DNA of 64,000 nucleotides from Sphaerisporangium rubeum (GTDB lineage: Bacteria > Actinomycetota > Actinomycetes > Streptosporangiales > Streptosporangiaceae), in assembly GCF_014207705.1 (NCBI RefSeq), contig NZ_JACHIU010000001.1, positions 6,316,501-6,380,500 on the forward strand, written 5' to 3'. The number at the start of each line of letters is the position of its first letter. Positions within the stretch are counted from its first letter, which is position 1. A program made the position numbers and the translations under genes. Below are positions 29,001-37,844 of the stretch, piece by piece. The notes beneath the pieces are model-generated. The model saw nothing but the letters and a program-made list of their open reading frames with translations, did no database searches and was not told the DNA's origin.

Positions 29001-29864
29001 GGGCCGGTCAACCCCGAGCTCTCGCAGATCAGGGACGAGATGGCGCTGCGCGAGGAGACACCGCCGAGCGAGCAGGCGTGGGAGACGGCGCGGTCGCGTG
29101 CGATGACGGTGTTCGGCCACAATCCCCCTGCGGCGCGCCGGGCCCGGCTGGCCGGACTGTTCGCCAGGGCCCTGTCCGACGACGCGCGCCGCTACCGCGA
29201 CCCTGCGCACCAGCTCGTCGCGGAGCTGGAGAACCACAAGGACCTGCTCGGCCTCGAACTGGACGCTGCGGAGGGACGACTGCAGACGGCACGCAGGGCC
29301 GCCGACCTGCTGGACGGGCTCACCTCGCGGCACGCCAAGCTGGAGATCATCGATCAGCTGGCGACCGCCGATCTCGGGGAGGCGGCGGAACGGGTCGGCA
29401 CAAGCGTCAAGAGCGCCGCCTCGGTGGTGGCCGCGCTGCGGGCCGCGCGGTGGGACAACTTCACGATCATCGCCGAGCTGGCGGAGCCGTACAGAGAGCG
29501 CGCGGATCTGATCCTGCGCCGCCTCCGCGAGGTGGCAGCCGTGGACGAGCTGACCCTTCCGCTGGCGCCGGCCCTCACGAGCGCCGCGTCGGCGGCGGCG
29601 CAGTTGCTGCGTGACGCGGTGAAGCCACCGCCACCGCCGCCGCCACCTCCGCCGCCACCTGCGGCCAAGGTCGTGTACAGCGGGCCGGTGTCGCTGCTGG
29701 AGGACGGGCTGTCCCGGCTGATCGCCGAGGCGCGGGCCCTTCCCGAGCCGGACACCGAGCTGGAGCGCAGGCTGTCGGACCTGCTGGTCCACGCGCGTGA
29801 GCTGTCCGAGGCGTCGCCGGAGGCCGACGTCGAGATCTCCATCCGACCGGTCCCGCGCCGGTGA
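26016..29864 (+). CDS. pglY: PglY: BrxC-like large ATPase of type 2 BREX
   Basis: A 1282-residue P-loop ATPase. Walker A is GSFGAGKSH at residues 76-84 and a Walker B-like strand ALVLFLDELILWLAN follows near 290. The C-terminal region has a 12-proline run near residue 1205 before VYSGPVSLLEDGLSRL. It matches PglY/BrxC, an essential BREX component. ATG 26016 (MTTPVRQPLLREFIEI) is my preferred start, though upstream ATGs at 25947 and 25971 are in frame. The stop overlaps the pglZ start by GTGA. Confidence 0.92.
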   Translation: MTTPVRQPLLREFIEIPEEMSDSDFVLKLAEGVTDASSTLRDYVITDDLVDNFDRALGLIKAAVTGNGSKAAYLHGSFGAGKSHFMAVLHALLRGEKAARERTEFAGLLAKHDWLVGRRFLLVPFHLLDAKSLEHRVLGRYVDYVRSIEPEAPIPAVHRTDALLEQARHLREQIGDVAFIKGLPGGDEPGEPDEWGETEVFWTAERLDAAFGGSHADDSDGDDEHLIVLTDGDRLRRRLVSDLLQSWNKGFFTNAKEDAEGYVSLDRGLFEISRHAKELGYDALVLFLDELILWLANSVGDSKFVAREVQKITNFVESGDATRPVPVVSLIARQRDLRELVGEEVIGAVELGFQDTLDLAKGRFDTITLEDRDLPEIARRRLLTPKDEQAAAAVARAFEQTGKVRREVWDTLLGTGDATGADIDAFRKTYPFSPAFMDTLVHISSALQRSRTALKLMRRILIRRRDDLRLGELIPLGDLYDVIAEGGDEPFTQKLKVEFEAAQKLYATKLRPYLLSQYGDLGEDEIARVRRGAEADARVVARVRAFTGDDRLVKTLLLSALAPTVPALHNLTAGRLAALNHGSVTSPIPGGEVAQVARKVEEWAGRFNEIKFTKGDDPGVGLELVGVDVDSILENARNAGADTTGTRKNLVRKLLYKELGVTETGQVGGDRYEFAWRGSKRSVEVVFGNVRDQDELRDTAFHPADPTSWRLIVDYPFDEGDYTPADDRNRVQMMFANGFRDRTLCWVPASLSTERTQDLRKLVTIEYALHGQRFEELAKDLGPADRHRARQTLSGQRDVLHGRLADTLRQAYGLTIKQQGDVVTGFDDHLLPLAEELRPRLPSGASLAEAMHRLAGQMLTAQFPAHPDFDPDGAGAAAVVKPADARLVLDYVRRAVEAPDNRVEVDRPHRATVRRIANPLLLGEMHEAAFVLGTHWRRHIHQCMAQDGVDGDLKVQVLAGWIDGRPDPRGMDKLVVHLVIACFAEQTDRTWVQHGGPVNPELSQIRDEMALREETPPSEQAWETARSRAMTVFGHNPPAARRARLAGLFARALSDDARRYRDPAHQLVAELENHKDLLGLELDAAEGRLQTARRAADLLDGLTSRHAKLEIIDQLATADLGEAAERVGTSVKSAASVVAALRAARWDNFTIIAELAEPYRERADLILRRLREVAAVDELTLPLAPALTSAASAAAQLLRDAVKPPPPPPPPPPPPAAKVVYSGPVSLLEDGLSRLIAEARALPEPDTELERRLSDLLVHARELSEASPEADVEISIRPVPRR

Positions 29865-32668
29865 GCGCGGCCCCCGCCGCGGCGAGGCCCCTGCCGCTGA
29901 CCACCGCCGCGCTGGAACAGGAGGCCGGACGGCTGCTGCGCAAGTACGCCAAGAGTGACCAGCGGGTGCTGCTGCTGCGTGCCGAGCCTGCGTGGCCGGG
30001 GCCCGAGGAGACGGTGCTGAACGGCCGGCGGGTCCGGGTCGTGGCGGCCGTGTCGCCGCTGGCGGTGATGGAGCAGGTCAGCAGGCATCTGGAGCGGGAC
30101 GGCGACGCGGTGCTCGTCGTGCTCACCGACGCCGCCGAGAACACACTCGGCGTGGGACTGCTGAGCAGGGTGATCCGGCAGCGGATCTTCGTGGTGGAGC
30201 CGTGGCTGCTGGTGCAGGAGAGCTTCGGCGCGCAGCAGACCGACCCCCGGCTGCTCGCCGAGGGATGGGCCGCCGAGGCGCTGATCGACGCCATGCCGCC
30301 AGGCGGGTGGCCGCGGCTCACCGGTGCGGTGCTGACCCGCGAGGTGGCGCTCAGGCAGCTCGCCGCGCGGCGGCTGCGCCTGGACCGGCTCGGCCTCGGC
30401 GCCGACGATCTCGACGGCGCCGCGTTGCTGCTGTGGAGCGCCGACCCGGCCGCCGTGGAGGCGTTCGGCGCGCTGCGTGACGAGGAACGCGCGGGCCTTC
30501 GCGCGTGGCTGGCGGAGGTCGCGGGGAGCACGGCGGACGTCGTGTTCCGGCTCGCCGACGGAGGCCGCGCAGGGGACGCGCTCGCGCTCGGGCTGCTCTG
30601 CGGCGCGCTGTGGGCCCCGGAGGCGGGTCCGGAGGCGCAGCGGTCGCAAGGCGGGGTGCTGGTGTACGTCTCCGCGCTCGCCGGTGGACAGGGACGCGGG
30701 TCGCTGGACGACGCGACGATCCGCGGTTTCGCCGCAGAGGCCGAGCGGACCGTGACGCGGTCGCTGCACGAGAACGCCGGCCGTACGGCGCACGCGGCTC
30801 TGGACCGCGCCGAGGACCTGGTCGTGCAGTTCGGCGCGCGTCCCGCGGCGCGGTTCAGCGGCCTGCTGCGTTCCGGGTTCGAGGACCGCGTCGGTGACGT
30901 CGCGGCGGCGCTGGCGTCCGCCACCGGGGAACGGTCACCGCGGAGCCTGGCCGTGCTGGCAGGCGCCGTCGCGCGGCTGCGTGCGCACGCGCTCGCCGAG
31001 AGCCAGGCGCACCGGGTGCGGCGCGCCGAGATGGCGCAGCGGCTCCTGCAGTGGCTGGTGCGTCCCTTCGACGCCGAGCGGCAGGTCGGCGGGGTGGGGC
31101 CGGCGGTACAGGCGCAGGTCGACGAGTGGGGGTGGGTGGACCGCGCGCGTGACGACATCTGGATCGGTGAGCCGCACAACGAGCCGCTGAAGGAGGCGTA
31201 CAAGGCACTCCACGCGTCCGTGCGCGAACGAGGACGACGGCTGAACCAGGCGTTCGCCGCGAGGCTCGCGGCCTGGACCGCCACCGGGCCCGGCGACCTG
31301 CTGACCGTGGACAGTGTGCTGCCGCGCGTCGTGGCGCCTCTGGTGGCCGATGGACCGTCGCGTCCGGTGCTGTTCGTGGTGCTGGACGGGATGAGCACCG
31401 CTGTGGCGTGCGAGCTGGCCGAGGAGCTGCGGCGGCAGAACTGGGAGGAGTACGACCCGGTGCCTGGCGGCTCGGGACGGCCTCGGCGGCGCGCGGTGGT
31501 CGCGGCGATCCCCACGGTGACCCGGGTGTCGCGCGCCAGCATGTTCGCCGCGCGGCTCACCACCGGTGGTCCCGCCGAGGAGCGCAAGGCGTTCGAGAAC
31601 CACGCGTTCTGGCGGGGACGGCAGGTCAGACTGTTCCATAAGAACAGTTTGGAGGGTGACGCGGGCCGGTCTCTCGGTGACGAGCTGACCGCGGCGCTGG
31701 AGGACGAGTCCGTCCACGTCGGTGTGGTGCTGAACGCCATCGACGACGCGCTCGACAAAGGCAGGGGACGTGTGGACGACGTGTGGGCCGTCGCGGACGT
31801 GGGGGTGCTGCGTACCTTGCTGCACTACGCGCGGCTGCAGGGCCGGGCCGTCATCCTGACCAGCGATCACGGACATGTGCTCGAACGCGGCGGTGAGCTG
31901 CGCGGCCTTCCCGGCGCGTTGTCGGCGCGGCACCGGGAAGCGGGGGGTTCGGTGAGTGATGGGGAGGTGGAGCTGGCCGGGCCACGGGTGGCAGTTGGCC
32001 GGCTCGTGGCGCTGTGGGACCCCTCGGTGCGCTACCTGCCGAGCAAGGCCGGTTATCACGGCGGCGCGTCCCTGGCGGAGGTGACCATCCCCCTGCTGGC
32101 GTTCCTGCCGCTCGGGTCGTCGGCGCCGGAGGGGTGGCGTGCGCTGCCTCACCAGGAGCCGGAATGGTGGTCGCTCGCGGCTCCTGTCGCCGATGACCGT
32201 CCGTCGGCTCCGGCACCGGCCAAGGCGCGGCCCAGGAGCAGGAAACCGGCCGGTGACGCGCCGACGCTGTTCGACGAGAAACCCGATCCCGCTCTGCTGA
32301 CGGGGGTGCCGCTCGCCGCGGCCGCCGTGAGCCCGGACGAGGCGCTGGTCGCCGAGTTGCTCGCCGGGGAGCTGTTCGCGGCGCAACACCAGATGACGCC
32401 GCGCAGGATCCCCAAAGTGAAAATCCGTTCCGTGCTGCTCGCACTGCTCGACGCCGGTGGCCCGCTGCCGCTGCCGGTGGTGGCCGAGAGCGCCGAGGAG
32501 CCCGCCGTGCGCGCGGCGGGGCTGGTGGCGACGTTGCAGCGGATACTCAACGTCGACAACTACCCGGTGCTCGCCGTCACCGACAACGGCCGCAGCGTGC
32601 GGCTGAATCCTCATCTGCTGCGTGAGCAGTTCGGGCTGCGGTCCGCGGGACGGCGAGGCACGGCATGA
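29861..32668 (+). CDS. pglZ: PglZ: alkaline-phosphatase-superfamily protein of BREX
   Basis: A 935-residue protein. The central PglZ domain carries the metal-binding motifs LFVVLDGMS (Asp509) and TSDHGHVLE (Asp669-His670). The N-terminal third is a helical platform; the C-terminal part after a Pro/Ala/Lys linker (about 790-815) is a small helical domain. PglZ is the signature gene of all BREX types. GTG 29861 and the stop at 32668 both use 4-nt overlaps with neighbours. Confidence 0.95.
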   Translation: MSAAPAAARPLPLTTAALEQEAGRLLRKYAKSDQRVLLLRAEPAWPGPEETVLNGRRVRVVAAVSPLAVMEQVSRHLERDGDAVLVVLTDAAENTLGVGLLSRVIRQRIFVVEPWLLVQESFGAQQTDPRLLAEGWAAEALIDAMPPGGWPRLTGAVLTREVALRQLAARRLRLDRLGLGADDLDGAALLLWSADPAAVEAFGALRDEERAGLRAWLAEVAGSTADVVFRLADGGRAGDALALGLLCGALWAPEAGPEAQRSQGGVLVYVSALAGGQGRGSLDDATIRGFAAEAERTVTRSLHENAGRTAHAALDRAEDLVVQFGARPAARFSGLLRSGFEDRVGDVAAALASATGERSPRSLAVLAGAVARLRAHALAESQAHRVRRAEMAQRLLQWLVRPFDAERQVGGVGPAVQAQVDEWGWVDRARDDIWIGEPHNEPLKEAYKALHASVRERGRRLNQAFAARLAAWTATGPGDLLTVDSVLPRVVAPLVADGPSRPVLFVVLDGMSTAVACELAEELRRQNWEEYDPVPGGSGRPRRRAVVAAIPTVTRVSRASMFAARLTTGGPAEERKAFENHAFWRGRQVRLFHKNSLEGDAGRSLGDELTAALEDESVHVGVVLNAIDDALDKGRGRVDDVWAVADVGVLRTLLHYARLQGRAVILTSDHGHVLERGGELRGLPGALSARHREAGGSVSDGEVELAGPRVAVGRLVALWDPSVRYLPSKAGYHGGASLAEVTIPLLAFLPLGSSAPEGWRALPHQEPEWWSLAAPVADDRPSAPAPAKARPRSRKPAGDAPTLFDEKPDPALLTGVPLAAAAVSPDEALVAELLAGELFAAQHQMTPRRIPKVKIRSVLLALLDAGGPLPLPVVAESAEEPAVRAAGLVATLQRILNVDNYPVLAVTDNGRSVRLNPHLLREQFGLRSAGRRGTA

Positions 32669-33990
32669 CGGCCGGGATGCCGGTGAGCGCGGCCCGCAGG
32701 CGTGCGGTGATCGACGCGCTGCGGCAGGGGGCCGTACCGCAGGCGGGTCTCGACCTGCTGGCGGTCGGTCTCGGCCGGTTCGAGAAGGCCATGAGCGACG
32801 AGCTGGACACCCTGGCGTCCGGCGGGTCGGTGTTCAAGGCCATCAGAGGTGAGTACGGCTCGGGGAAGACCTTCCTCACCCGGTGGCTCGCCGAGGCGGC
32901 CAAGCGCAGAGGCATGGCGACCGCCGAGGTGCAGGTGTCGGAGAACGAGACACCTCTGCACAGACTGGAGACCGTCTACCGGCGGCTCACCGAGCGACTG
33001 TGCACGTCGAGCTATCCGCCGAGCGCGCTGCGGCCCGTCGTGGACGCGTGGTTCTACGTCCTTGAGGAGGACGCTCTCGCCGCAGGCGCCGACCCGGCGG
33101 GGCTCGGCGCGGCCGTCGAGGAGCTGCTCGACGAGCGCCTGGCCGAGGTGAGCCGGTCGGCACCGACGTTCGCGGCGGCGCTGCGCGGCTACCGGGAGGC
33201 CTCCGGTGCCGGTGACACCGCGACCGCCGAGGCCATCATGGCGTGGCTCGGTGGTCAGCCGAACGTCGCGGCCGCCGCACGGCGCGCGGCCGGGGTCCGC
33301 GGCGACCTGGACCACTTCGGTGCGCTCGGGTTCGTCCAGGGGCTGCTGACGGTGCTGCGGGACTCCGGCCATCCGGGCCTGGTGCTGGTCCTCGACGAGG
33401 TGGAGACCCTGCAACGGGTGCGGTCCGACGCTCGCGACAAGGCACTCAACTCCTTGCGGCAACTCATCGACGAGGTCCACTCGGGACGGTTCCCCGGGCT
33501 GTATCTGCTGATCACCGGCACGCCGGCCTTCTTCGAGGGCCCGCAAGGTGTGCCGCGGCTCGCGCCGCTCGCGCAACGGCTGGCGACCGACTTCCTTGCC
33601 GACCCGCGTTTCGACAATCCGAGAGCCATCCAGATCCGGCTGCCGGGGTTCACGCTCGCCTCGCTGACCGAGCTCGGAATCAAGGTGCGCGACTTGTACG
33701 CGAGCGGCCGGGCCGTGTCCCCGCGCGTCGGCGCGGTGGTGGACGACGCCTACGTCGCGGAGCTGGCGCACGCCGTCAGCGGTGAACTTGGCGGGCTGGT
33801 GGGGGTGGCGCCTCGGCTGTTCCTGCGCAAGCTCGTCGACGTCCTGGACCGGGTGGACCAGTTCGAGGACTTCGTCCCGCGTGAGCACTACACGCTCACG
33901 TTGGCCGCCGGCGAACTGACCGCCGTCGAGCGTAACGCCGCACGTCACGGCTCGCCGTCCTCGGCGGACTCGGTGGAGCTGGACCTGTGA
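32665..33990 (+). CDS. brxD: BrxD: BREX AAA ATPase
   Basis: A 441-residue ATPase (DUF2791-type). Walker A is GEYGSGKTF at residues 62-70 and Walker B LVLVLDEVETL near 240-249. A sensor-like VKI-free stretch LYLLITGTPAFFEGPQG follows. BrxD is typical of type 2 BREX and is encoded beside the helicase BrxHI. Overlap with pglZ is ATGA and with brxHI is GTGA. Confidence 0.92.
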   Translation: MTAGMPVSAARRRAVIDALRQGAVPQAGLDLLAVGLGRFEKAMSDELDTLASGGSVFKAIRGEYGSGKTFLTRWLAEAAKRRGMATAEVQVSENETPLHRLETVYRRLTERLCTSSYPPSALRPVVDAWFYVLEEDALAAGADPAGLGAAVEELLDERLAEVSRSAPTFAAALRGYREASGAGDTATAEAIMAWLGGQPNVAAAARRAAGVRGDLDHFGALGFVQGLLTVLRDSGHPGLVLVLDEVETLQRVRSDARDKALNSLRQLIDEVHSGRFPGLYLLITGTPAFFEGPQGVPRLAPLAQRLATDFLADPRFDNPRAIQIRLPGFTLASLTELGIKVRDLYASGRAVSPRVGAVVDDAYVAELAHAVSGELGGLVGVAPRLFLRKLVDVLDRVDQFEDFVPREHYTLTLAAGELTAVERNAARHGSPSSADSVELDL

Positions 33991-36101
33991 GCGACCTGGA
34001 GCTTCTGCATCCGACGCTCGCGCATCACGTCGTGAACACTCTCGGATGGCCGTCGTTGCGTCCTCTGCAGCGCGAGGCGCTACGGCCGCTCGCCGACGGA
34101 GAGGACGCGGTGCTGCTCGCGCCGACCGCAGGCGGCAAGACCGAGGCGGCGCTGTTCCCTCTGCTGTCCGCCATGGCCCGGCACCAGTGGACCGGCGTCT
34201 CGGTCGTCTACGTGTGTCCGATCAAGGCGCTACTGAACAACCTGCTTCCCCGGGTCGAGCGGTACGCGGGATGGCTCGGCCGGCGTGTGGCCCTCTGGCA
34301 CGGGGACGTCACCTCCGCCGCACGCGCCGCGATCCTGCGCGACCTCCCCGACATCCTGCTCACCACACCGGAATCGCTGGAATCCATGCTGGTCAGCACG
34401 AAGGTCGACCACACCGTCGTCTTCGCGGGGGTGCGGGCCGTCGTCGTGGACGAGGTCCACGCGTTCGCCGGGGACGACCGCGGCTGGCATCTGCTGTGCG
34501 TCCTGGAACGGCTCACCCGTGTGACACGGCGACCCATCCAGCGGGTCGGCCTGTCGGCGACGGTCGGCAACCCGGTCGAACTCCTCGACTGGCTCCAGGG
34601 GTCGAGCCGCGGTCGCCGCGCGGCACGGGTCGTCGAGCCCGAGCCGTCCGGCCAGGCCCTGGACCGGCCGCCGCCGGGTGACGTCGAGCTGGATCATGTC
34701 GGTTCCGTCGCCAACGCGGCCAAGGTCGTCGCGAGCCTGCACCGCGGTGAGAAGCGGCTGGTCTTCTGCGACTCCAGGCGGCTGGTCGAGGAGCTCGGCG
34801 CGCACCTGCGGGCCCTCGGGGTGACGACGTTCCTGTCGCACGCCTCGCTGTCGGCCGAGGAGCGGCGGCGCGCGGAACAGGCGTTCGGCGAGGAACGCGA
34901 CTGCGTGATCGTCGCGACGTCCACGCTGGAACTCGGCATCGACGTGGGGGACCTCGACCGGGTGATCCAGATCGACGCGCCGGCCACGGTCGCGGCGTTT
35001 CTGCAACGCGTCGGCCGTACCGGCAGGCGGCCCGGCTCCAGGCGCAACTGCCTGTTCCTCGCGCTCGACCACGCCGGGCTCGTCCAGGCGGCGGGCCTGC
35101 TGCTGCTGTGGGGTCGGCACTGGGTGGAACCGGTCACCCCTCCTCCTGAGCCGCGGCACATCGTCGCTCAGCAGCTTCTCGCGTTGTGCCTGCAGGAGTT
35201 CCGGGTCGGGGACCGCTCCTGGGCCGAGTGGTGGGCCGGACTGGAACCGTTCGGTCCGGCGGCGGCACCGATCCTGAACCATCTGGTCGCGGCCGGCTAC
35301 ATCGACACCGACGACGGCATGATGTTCATCGGCCCGGCGGCCGAGGCCGCGTTCGGTACGCGGCACTTCATGGCGCTCACCACGGTGTTCACCGCCGCAC
35401 CGCAGTTCACCGTGCTCCACGGCCGCACGGAGATCGGCCGTACCGATCCGTCGTTGCTGTGCGACCGCGAGGAAGGGCCACGCCTTCTGCTGCTGGCGGG
35501 ACGTAGCTGGCGGGTCACGTGGGTCGACTGGAAGCGACGCCGGTGCCATGTCGAGGCGGTGGAACGCGGCGGCCGGGCCCGGTGGCAGTCGGCCGACCGG
35601 TCCTACGGAGGGTCCTACGCGCTGGTGCAGGCCATGCGTGAGGTTCTGCTCGGCGCCGACCCTCCTGTACGGCTCACCCATCGTGCCGAGAAGGCCCTGG
35701 CCGAGGCCCGGGACGACCATCTGGACGTCGTCCACCCTGGCGGCACGATCATCGCTCGTGGTGACGACGTCCGCTGGTGGACCTGGGCCGGGTACCGCGC
35801 CAACGTGACGCTCCGCAGCACCTTCGCCTCCGTCGCCGACCCGAGACAGCAGGTCACCGACGCCTACCTCCGTCTACGCACCGACATCACCCCGCAGGCC
35901 TGGTCATCCGCCGTCCGCGACGCGGTTCAGGGCCTCACCCTCCCCACTCCGGACGCCAAGGCGCTTGAGGGTCTGAAGTTCGGCGCCGCGCTGCCGCCTC
36001 GCCTGGCCGAGCGGACTCTGGCCGTCCGCCTGGCGGACTTCGCGGGAGCCGCCGCCGTCCTGGACCAGCCACAACGCTTTGTCACTTACCCCGGCAGATA
36101 A
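33987..36101 (+). CDS. brxHI: BrxHI: Lhr-like DExH helicase of type 2 BREX
   Basis: A 704-residue SF2 helicase. Motif I is PTAGGKTE (residues 46-53) and motif II DEVH (155-158). Motif III is LSATVG, and the C-terminal helicase motifs are ATSTLELGIDVGDLDRVIQ and QRVGRTGRRPGS. A winged-helix/Lhr-like C-terminal region follows. It closes the pglY-pglZ-brxD-brxHI operon. Confidence 0.92.
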   Translation: MSDLELLHPTLAHHVVNTLGWPSLRPLQREALRPLADGEDAVLLAPTAGGKTEAALFPLLSAMARHQWTGVSVVYVCPIKALLNNLLPRVERYAGWLGRRVALWHGDVTSAARAAILRDLPDILLTTPESLESMLVSTKVDHTVVFAGVRAVVVDEVHAFAGDDRGWHLLCVLERLTRVTRRPIQRVGLSATVGNPVELLDWLQGSSRGRRAARVVEPEPSGQALDRPPPGDVELDHVGSVANAAKVVASLHRGEKRLVFCDSRRLVEELGAHLRALGVTTFLSHASLSAEERRRAEQAFGEERDCVIVATSTLELGIDVGDLDRVIQIDAPATVAAFLQRVGRTGRRPGSRRNCLFLALDHAGLVQAAGLLLLWGRHWVEPVTPPPEPRHIVAQQLLALCLQEFRVGDRSWAEWWAGLEPFGPAAAPILNHLVAAGYIDTDDGMMFIGPAAEAAFGTRHFMALTTVFTAAPQFTVLHGRTEIGRTDPSLLCDREEGPRLLLLAGRSWRVTWVDWKRRRCHVEAVERGGRARWQSADRSYGGSYALVQAMREVLLGADPPVRLTHRAEKALAEARDDHLDVVHPGGTIIARGDDVRWWTWAGYRANVTLRSTFASVADPRQQVTDAYLRLRTDITPQAWSSAVRDAVQGLTLPTPDAKALEGLKFGAALPPRLAERTLAVRLADFAGAAAVLDQPQRFVTYPGR

Positions 36102-36349
36102 GGCGGCGTCACCAGCCGCTATTCCGCATCGCGAGCGGACGGGTCTTTTTTGGGTGAGCCGCAATAGGGGCAGCGATCATCCGAATCCAGGACGACATAC
36201 GCCGGTATATTCGCCGTCAATCTCAACACGCGAAATACATTTGAAACGGCGACCACGCGTTTGAGATCGTTCGGAAGTCAGTGCCGGAGCAGCGGAACGT
36301 GCTGTCAATCCCTGCCTGTGCGCGGTCAATTAAGAAAGGTGGCACAGTC
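36102..36349 (+). promoter_or_regulatory. Upstream region of the repeat-peptide gene
   Basis: AT-rich for this genome between 36190 and 36245 (TATATT at 36206; TTGAAA at 36241), which suggests a dedicated promoter after brxHI. No perfectly spaced sigma-70 pair is evident. The ribosome site AAAGGTGG lies about 8 nt before ATG 36350. Confidence 0.4.
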
Positions 36350-36598
36350 ATGTCTCAGCAGAAGTCCGAGGTGTTCGAGGTTCACGAGGACGCCTACGAC
36401 GCGCCGCAGGCCGCTCTCAACCACAACCACAACGAGAGTGCCGTCTTCGAGGACCACGAGGACACCTACGACAGGCTGGAGTCCGCTCTCACTTCCAACC
36501 ACAACGAGAGCGCCGTCTTCGAGAACCACGAGGACAGCTACGACGCGCCGCAGTCCGCCCTCAACCTCAACCACAACGAGGTTCTTATCGAGGTGTGA
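36350..36598 (+). CDS. Putative RiPP precursor with three 24-residue repeats
   Basis: An 82-residue acidic peptide. Residues 8-77 form three head-to-tail units with an exact 24-residue (72-nt) period. Consensus is VFE-x-HED-x-YD-xxx-(A/S)AL-xx-NHNE, with aligned V8/V32/V56, Y16/Y40/Y64, L23/L47/L71 and N26/N50/N74. A short N-terminus (MSQQKSE) precedes and VLIEV ends the peptide. There is no Cys and only one Lys. ATG 36350 is preceded by AAAGGTGG. The repeats look like multiple core units of a modified peptide, and the SagB-type enzyme two genes downstream supports this. An alternative is a metal-binding (His/Asp/Glu-rich) structural peptide. No known precursor family was recognised. Confidence 0.65.
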   Translation: MSQQKSEVFEVHEDAYDAPQAALNHNHNESAVFEDHEDTYDRLESALTSNHNESAVFENHEDSYDAPQSALNLNHNEVLIEV

Positions 36599-36669
36599 GC
36601 CTGCGGACGGACGGGGTTCCGCGGGATGACCGTGGCGCTCCAGGTCTGTCGTAGTGCGACTTCAGGCCT

Positions 36670-36699
36670 GCCTCCCAGGCCAGTGTGGTCCTGGGAGGC
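36670..36699 (+). terminator. Strong intercistronic hairpin after the precursor gene
   Basis: GCCTCCCAGG and CCTGGGAGGC form a perfect 10-bp stem with a 10-nt loop between the precursor and the TPR gene. It likely acts as a partial terminator or mRNA 3' stabiliser, giving excess precursor over enzyme. Confidence 0.65.
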
Positions 36700-36775
36700 G
36701 GTATATCGCCGGTGGCGTCGTCCGGTGGGGTGTGTTACGGGAGGGCTCGTGCGGGGGGAGCGTTCAGGAGGGGTT

Positions 36776-37759
36776 GTGAGCGGTGGGGCTCGGCCGGCTG
36801 GGGTTTCTGGGTCGGTGGGGACGTTGCTGCGGTACGGACGTGAGCGGGTTGCCGAGAAGCGCTTCGAGGTGGCGGAGCGGGCTTTTGTCGACGCTGTCGC
36901 GCGGGCTCGGCGGGACGGGTCGGACGGGGGGAGGGTTCTCGCGCAGTGTGAGCTGGCGAGTTTGTGGCGGATGCGTGGGGGTTATCGCAGAGCGGGGTTG
37001 TTGTTCGCCTTGACGCTTCCGGTGGCGGAGCGGGTTTTCGGGGCTGCGTCGGTGCAGGTGGCGACGGTGTGCAATGAATGGGGGGTATGGGGGAAGTACA
37101 CCGGCCGGTTCGAGCAGGCGGAGGGGCTTTATCTGCGGGCTTTGACGATTCTGGAGGCGGTGCGCGGGGGTGAGCATGAGGATGTGGCCACCGTGTGCCA
37201 CAACCTGGGGGGGCTCGCTCACGCTCGTGGCGATCATCACGGTGGTGAGCCGTGGGGACGGCGTGCGGCGGAGGTGCGTGCCGAGATCCTCGGCGAGGAT
37301 CATCCGAGGGTGGCGGCGGATCTCGCGGCCTGGGCCGCACTGGTGGACGGCTGCGGTCGTCCGGATGAGGCTGAGGTGCTGTTGCGGCGGGCTCTCGTGG
37401 TCTTCGAGGCGGCGTACGGGCCCTGGCACCATGATGTGGCAGCGGCGCTGCACAATCTCGCCGCCATCGCGCATCGAAGGGGTGATCTGGAGACGGCTCT
37501 TGCGCACTACACCCGTGCGCTGGCCGTCAAGGACGCGGTGCTCGGGCCGGGTCACCCGGAGTCGACGATCACGCTGATCAATCTCGGTGCGCTGCATCGC
37601 GCGCTCCACCAGCCTGGACGGGCCCACGCCTGCTACAGCCGTGCGGCCGAGGTGCTGGAGCGGGTGGCGCCGGATCATCCGCATCTCGCGGCGGCCCGCC
37701 GCGGCCAGGCGGCCACCGCGGCCGGGCTCGCGGCAGATCGCGCCGCCGACGGCGCCTGA
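36776..37759 (+). CDS. Tetratricopeptide (kinesin light chain-like) repeat protein
   Basis: A 327-residue protein composed almost wholly of TPR units of the 42-residue kinesin-light-chain type (YLRALTILEAVRGGEHEDVATVCHN; LLRRALVVFEAAYGPWHHDV; HYTRALAVKDAVLGPGHPES). GTG 36776 is preceded by AGGAGGGG at 36766; an earlier in-frame ATG at 36626 lacks a good site and overlaps the hairpin. It lies between the repeat peptide and the SagB-type enzyme, so it may hold the precursor for modification. That role is inference. Confidence 0.8.
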   Translation: MSGGARPAGVSGSVGTLLRYGRERVAEKRFEVAERAFVDAVARARRDGSDGGRVLAQCELASLWRMRGGYRRAGLLFALTLPVAERVFGAASVQVATVCNEWGVWGKYTGRFEQAEGLYLRALTILEAVRGGEHEDVATVCHNLGGLAHARGDHHGGEPWGRRAAEVRAEILGEDHPRVAADLAAWAALVDGCGRPDEAEVLLRRALVVFEAAYGPWHHDVAAALHNLAAIAHRRGDLETALAHYTRALAVKDAVLGPGHPESTITLINLGALHRALHQPGRAHACYSRAAEVLERVAPDHPHLAAARRGQAATAAGLAADRAADGA

Positions 37760-37844
37760 TGGCTCTGACGGATCCGGTGAATCGGCGAATCCGCGAATCG
37801 GCGAACCTGACGGACACAGCTCACACGGAAGAACAGAGGTCACG

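Noticed and set aside
36350-36598. Repeats read as a CRISPR array
   Set aside because: The 72-nt repeat period is entirely coding, without unique spacers, and starts with a ribosome site and ATG.
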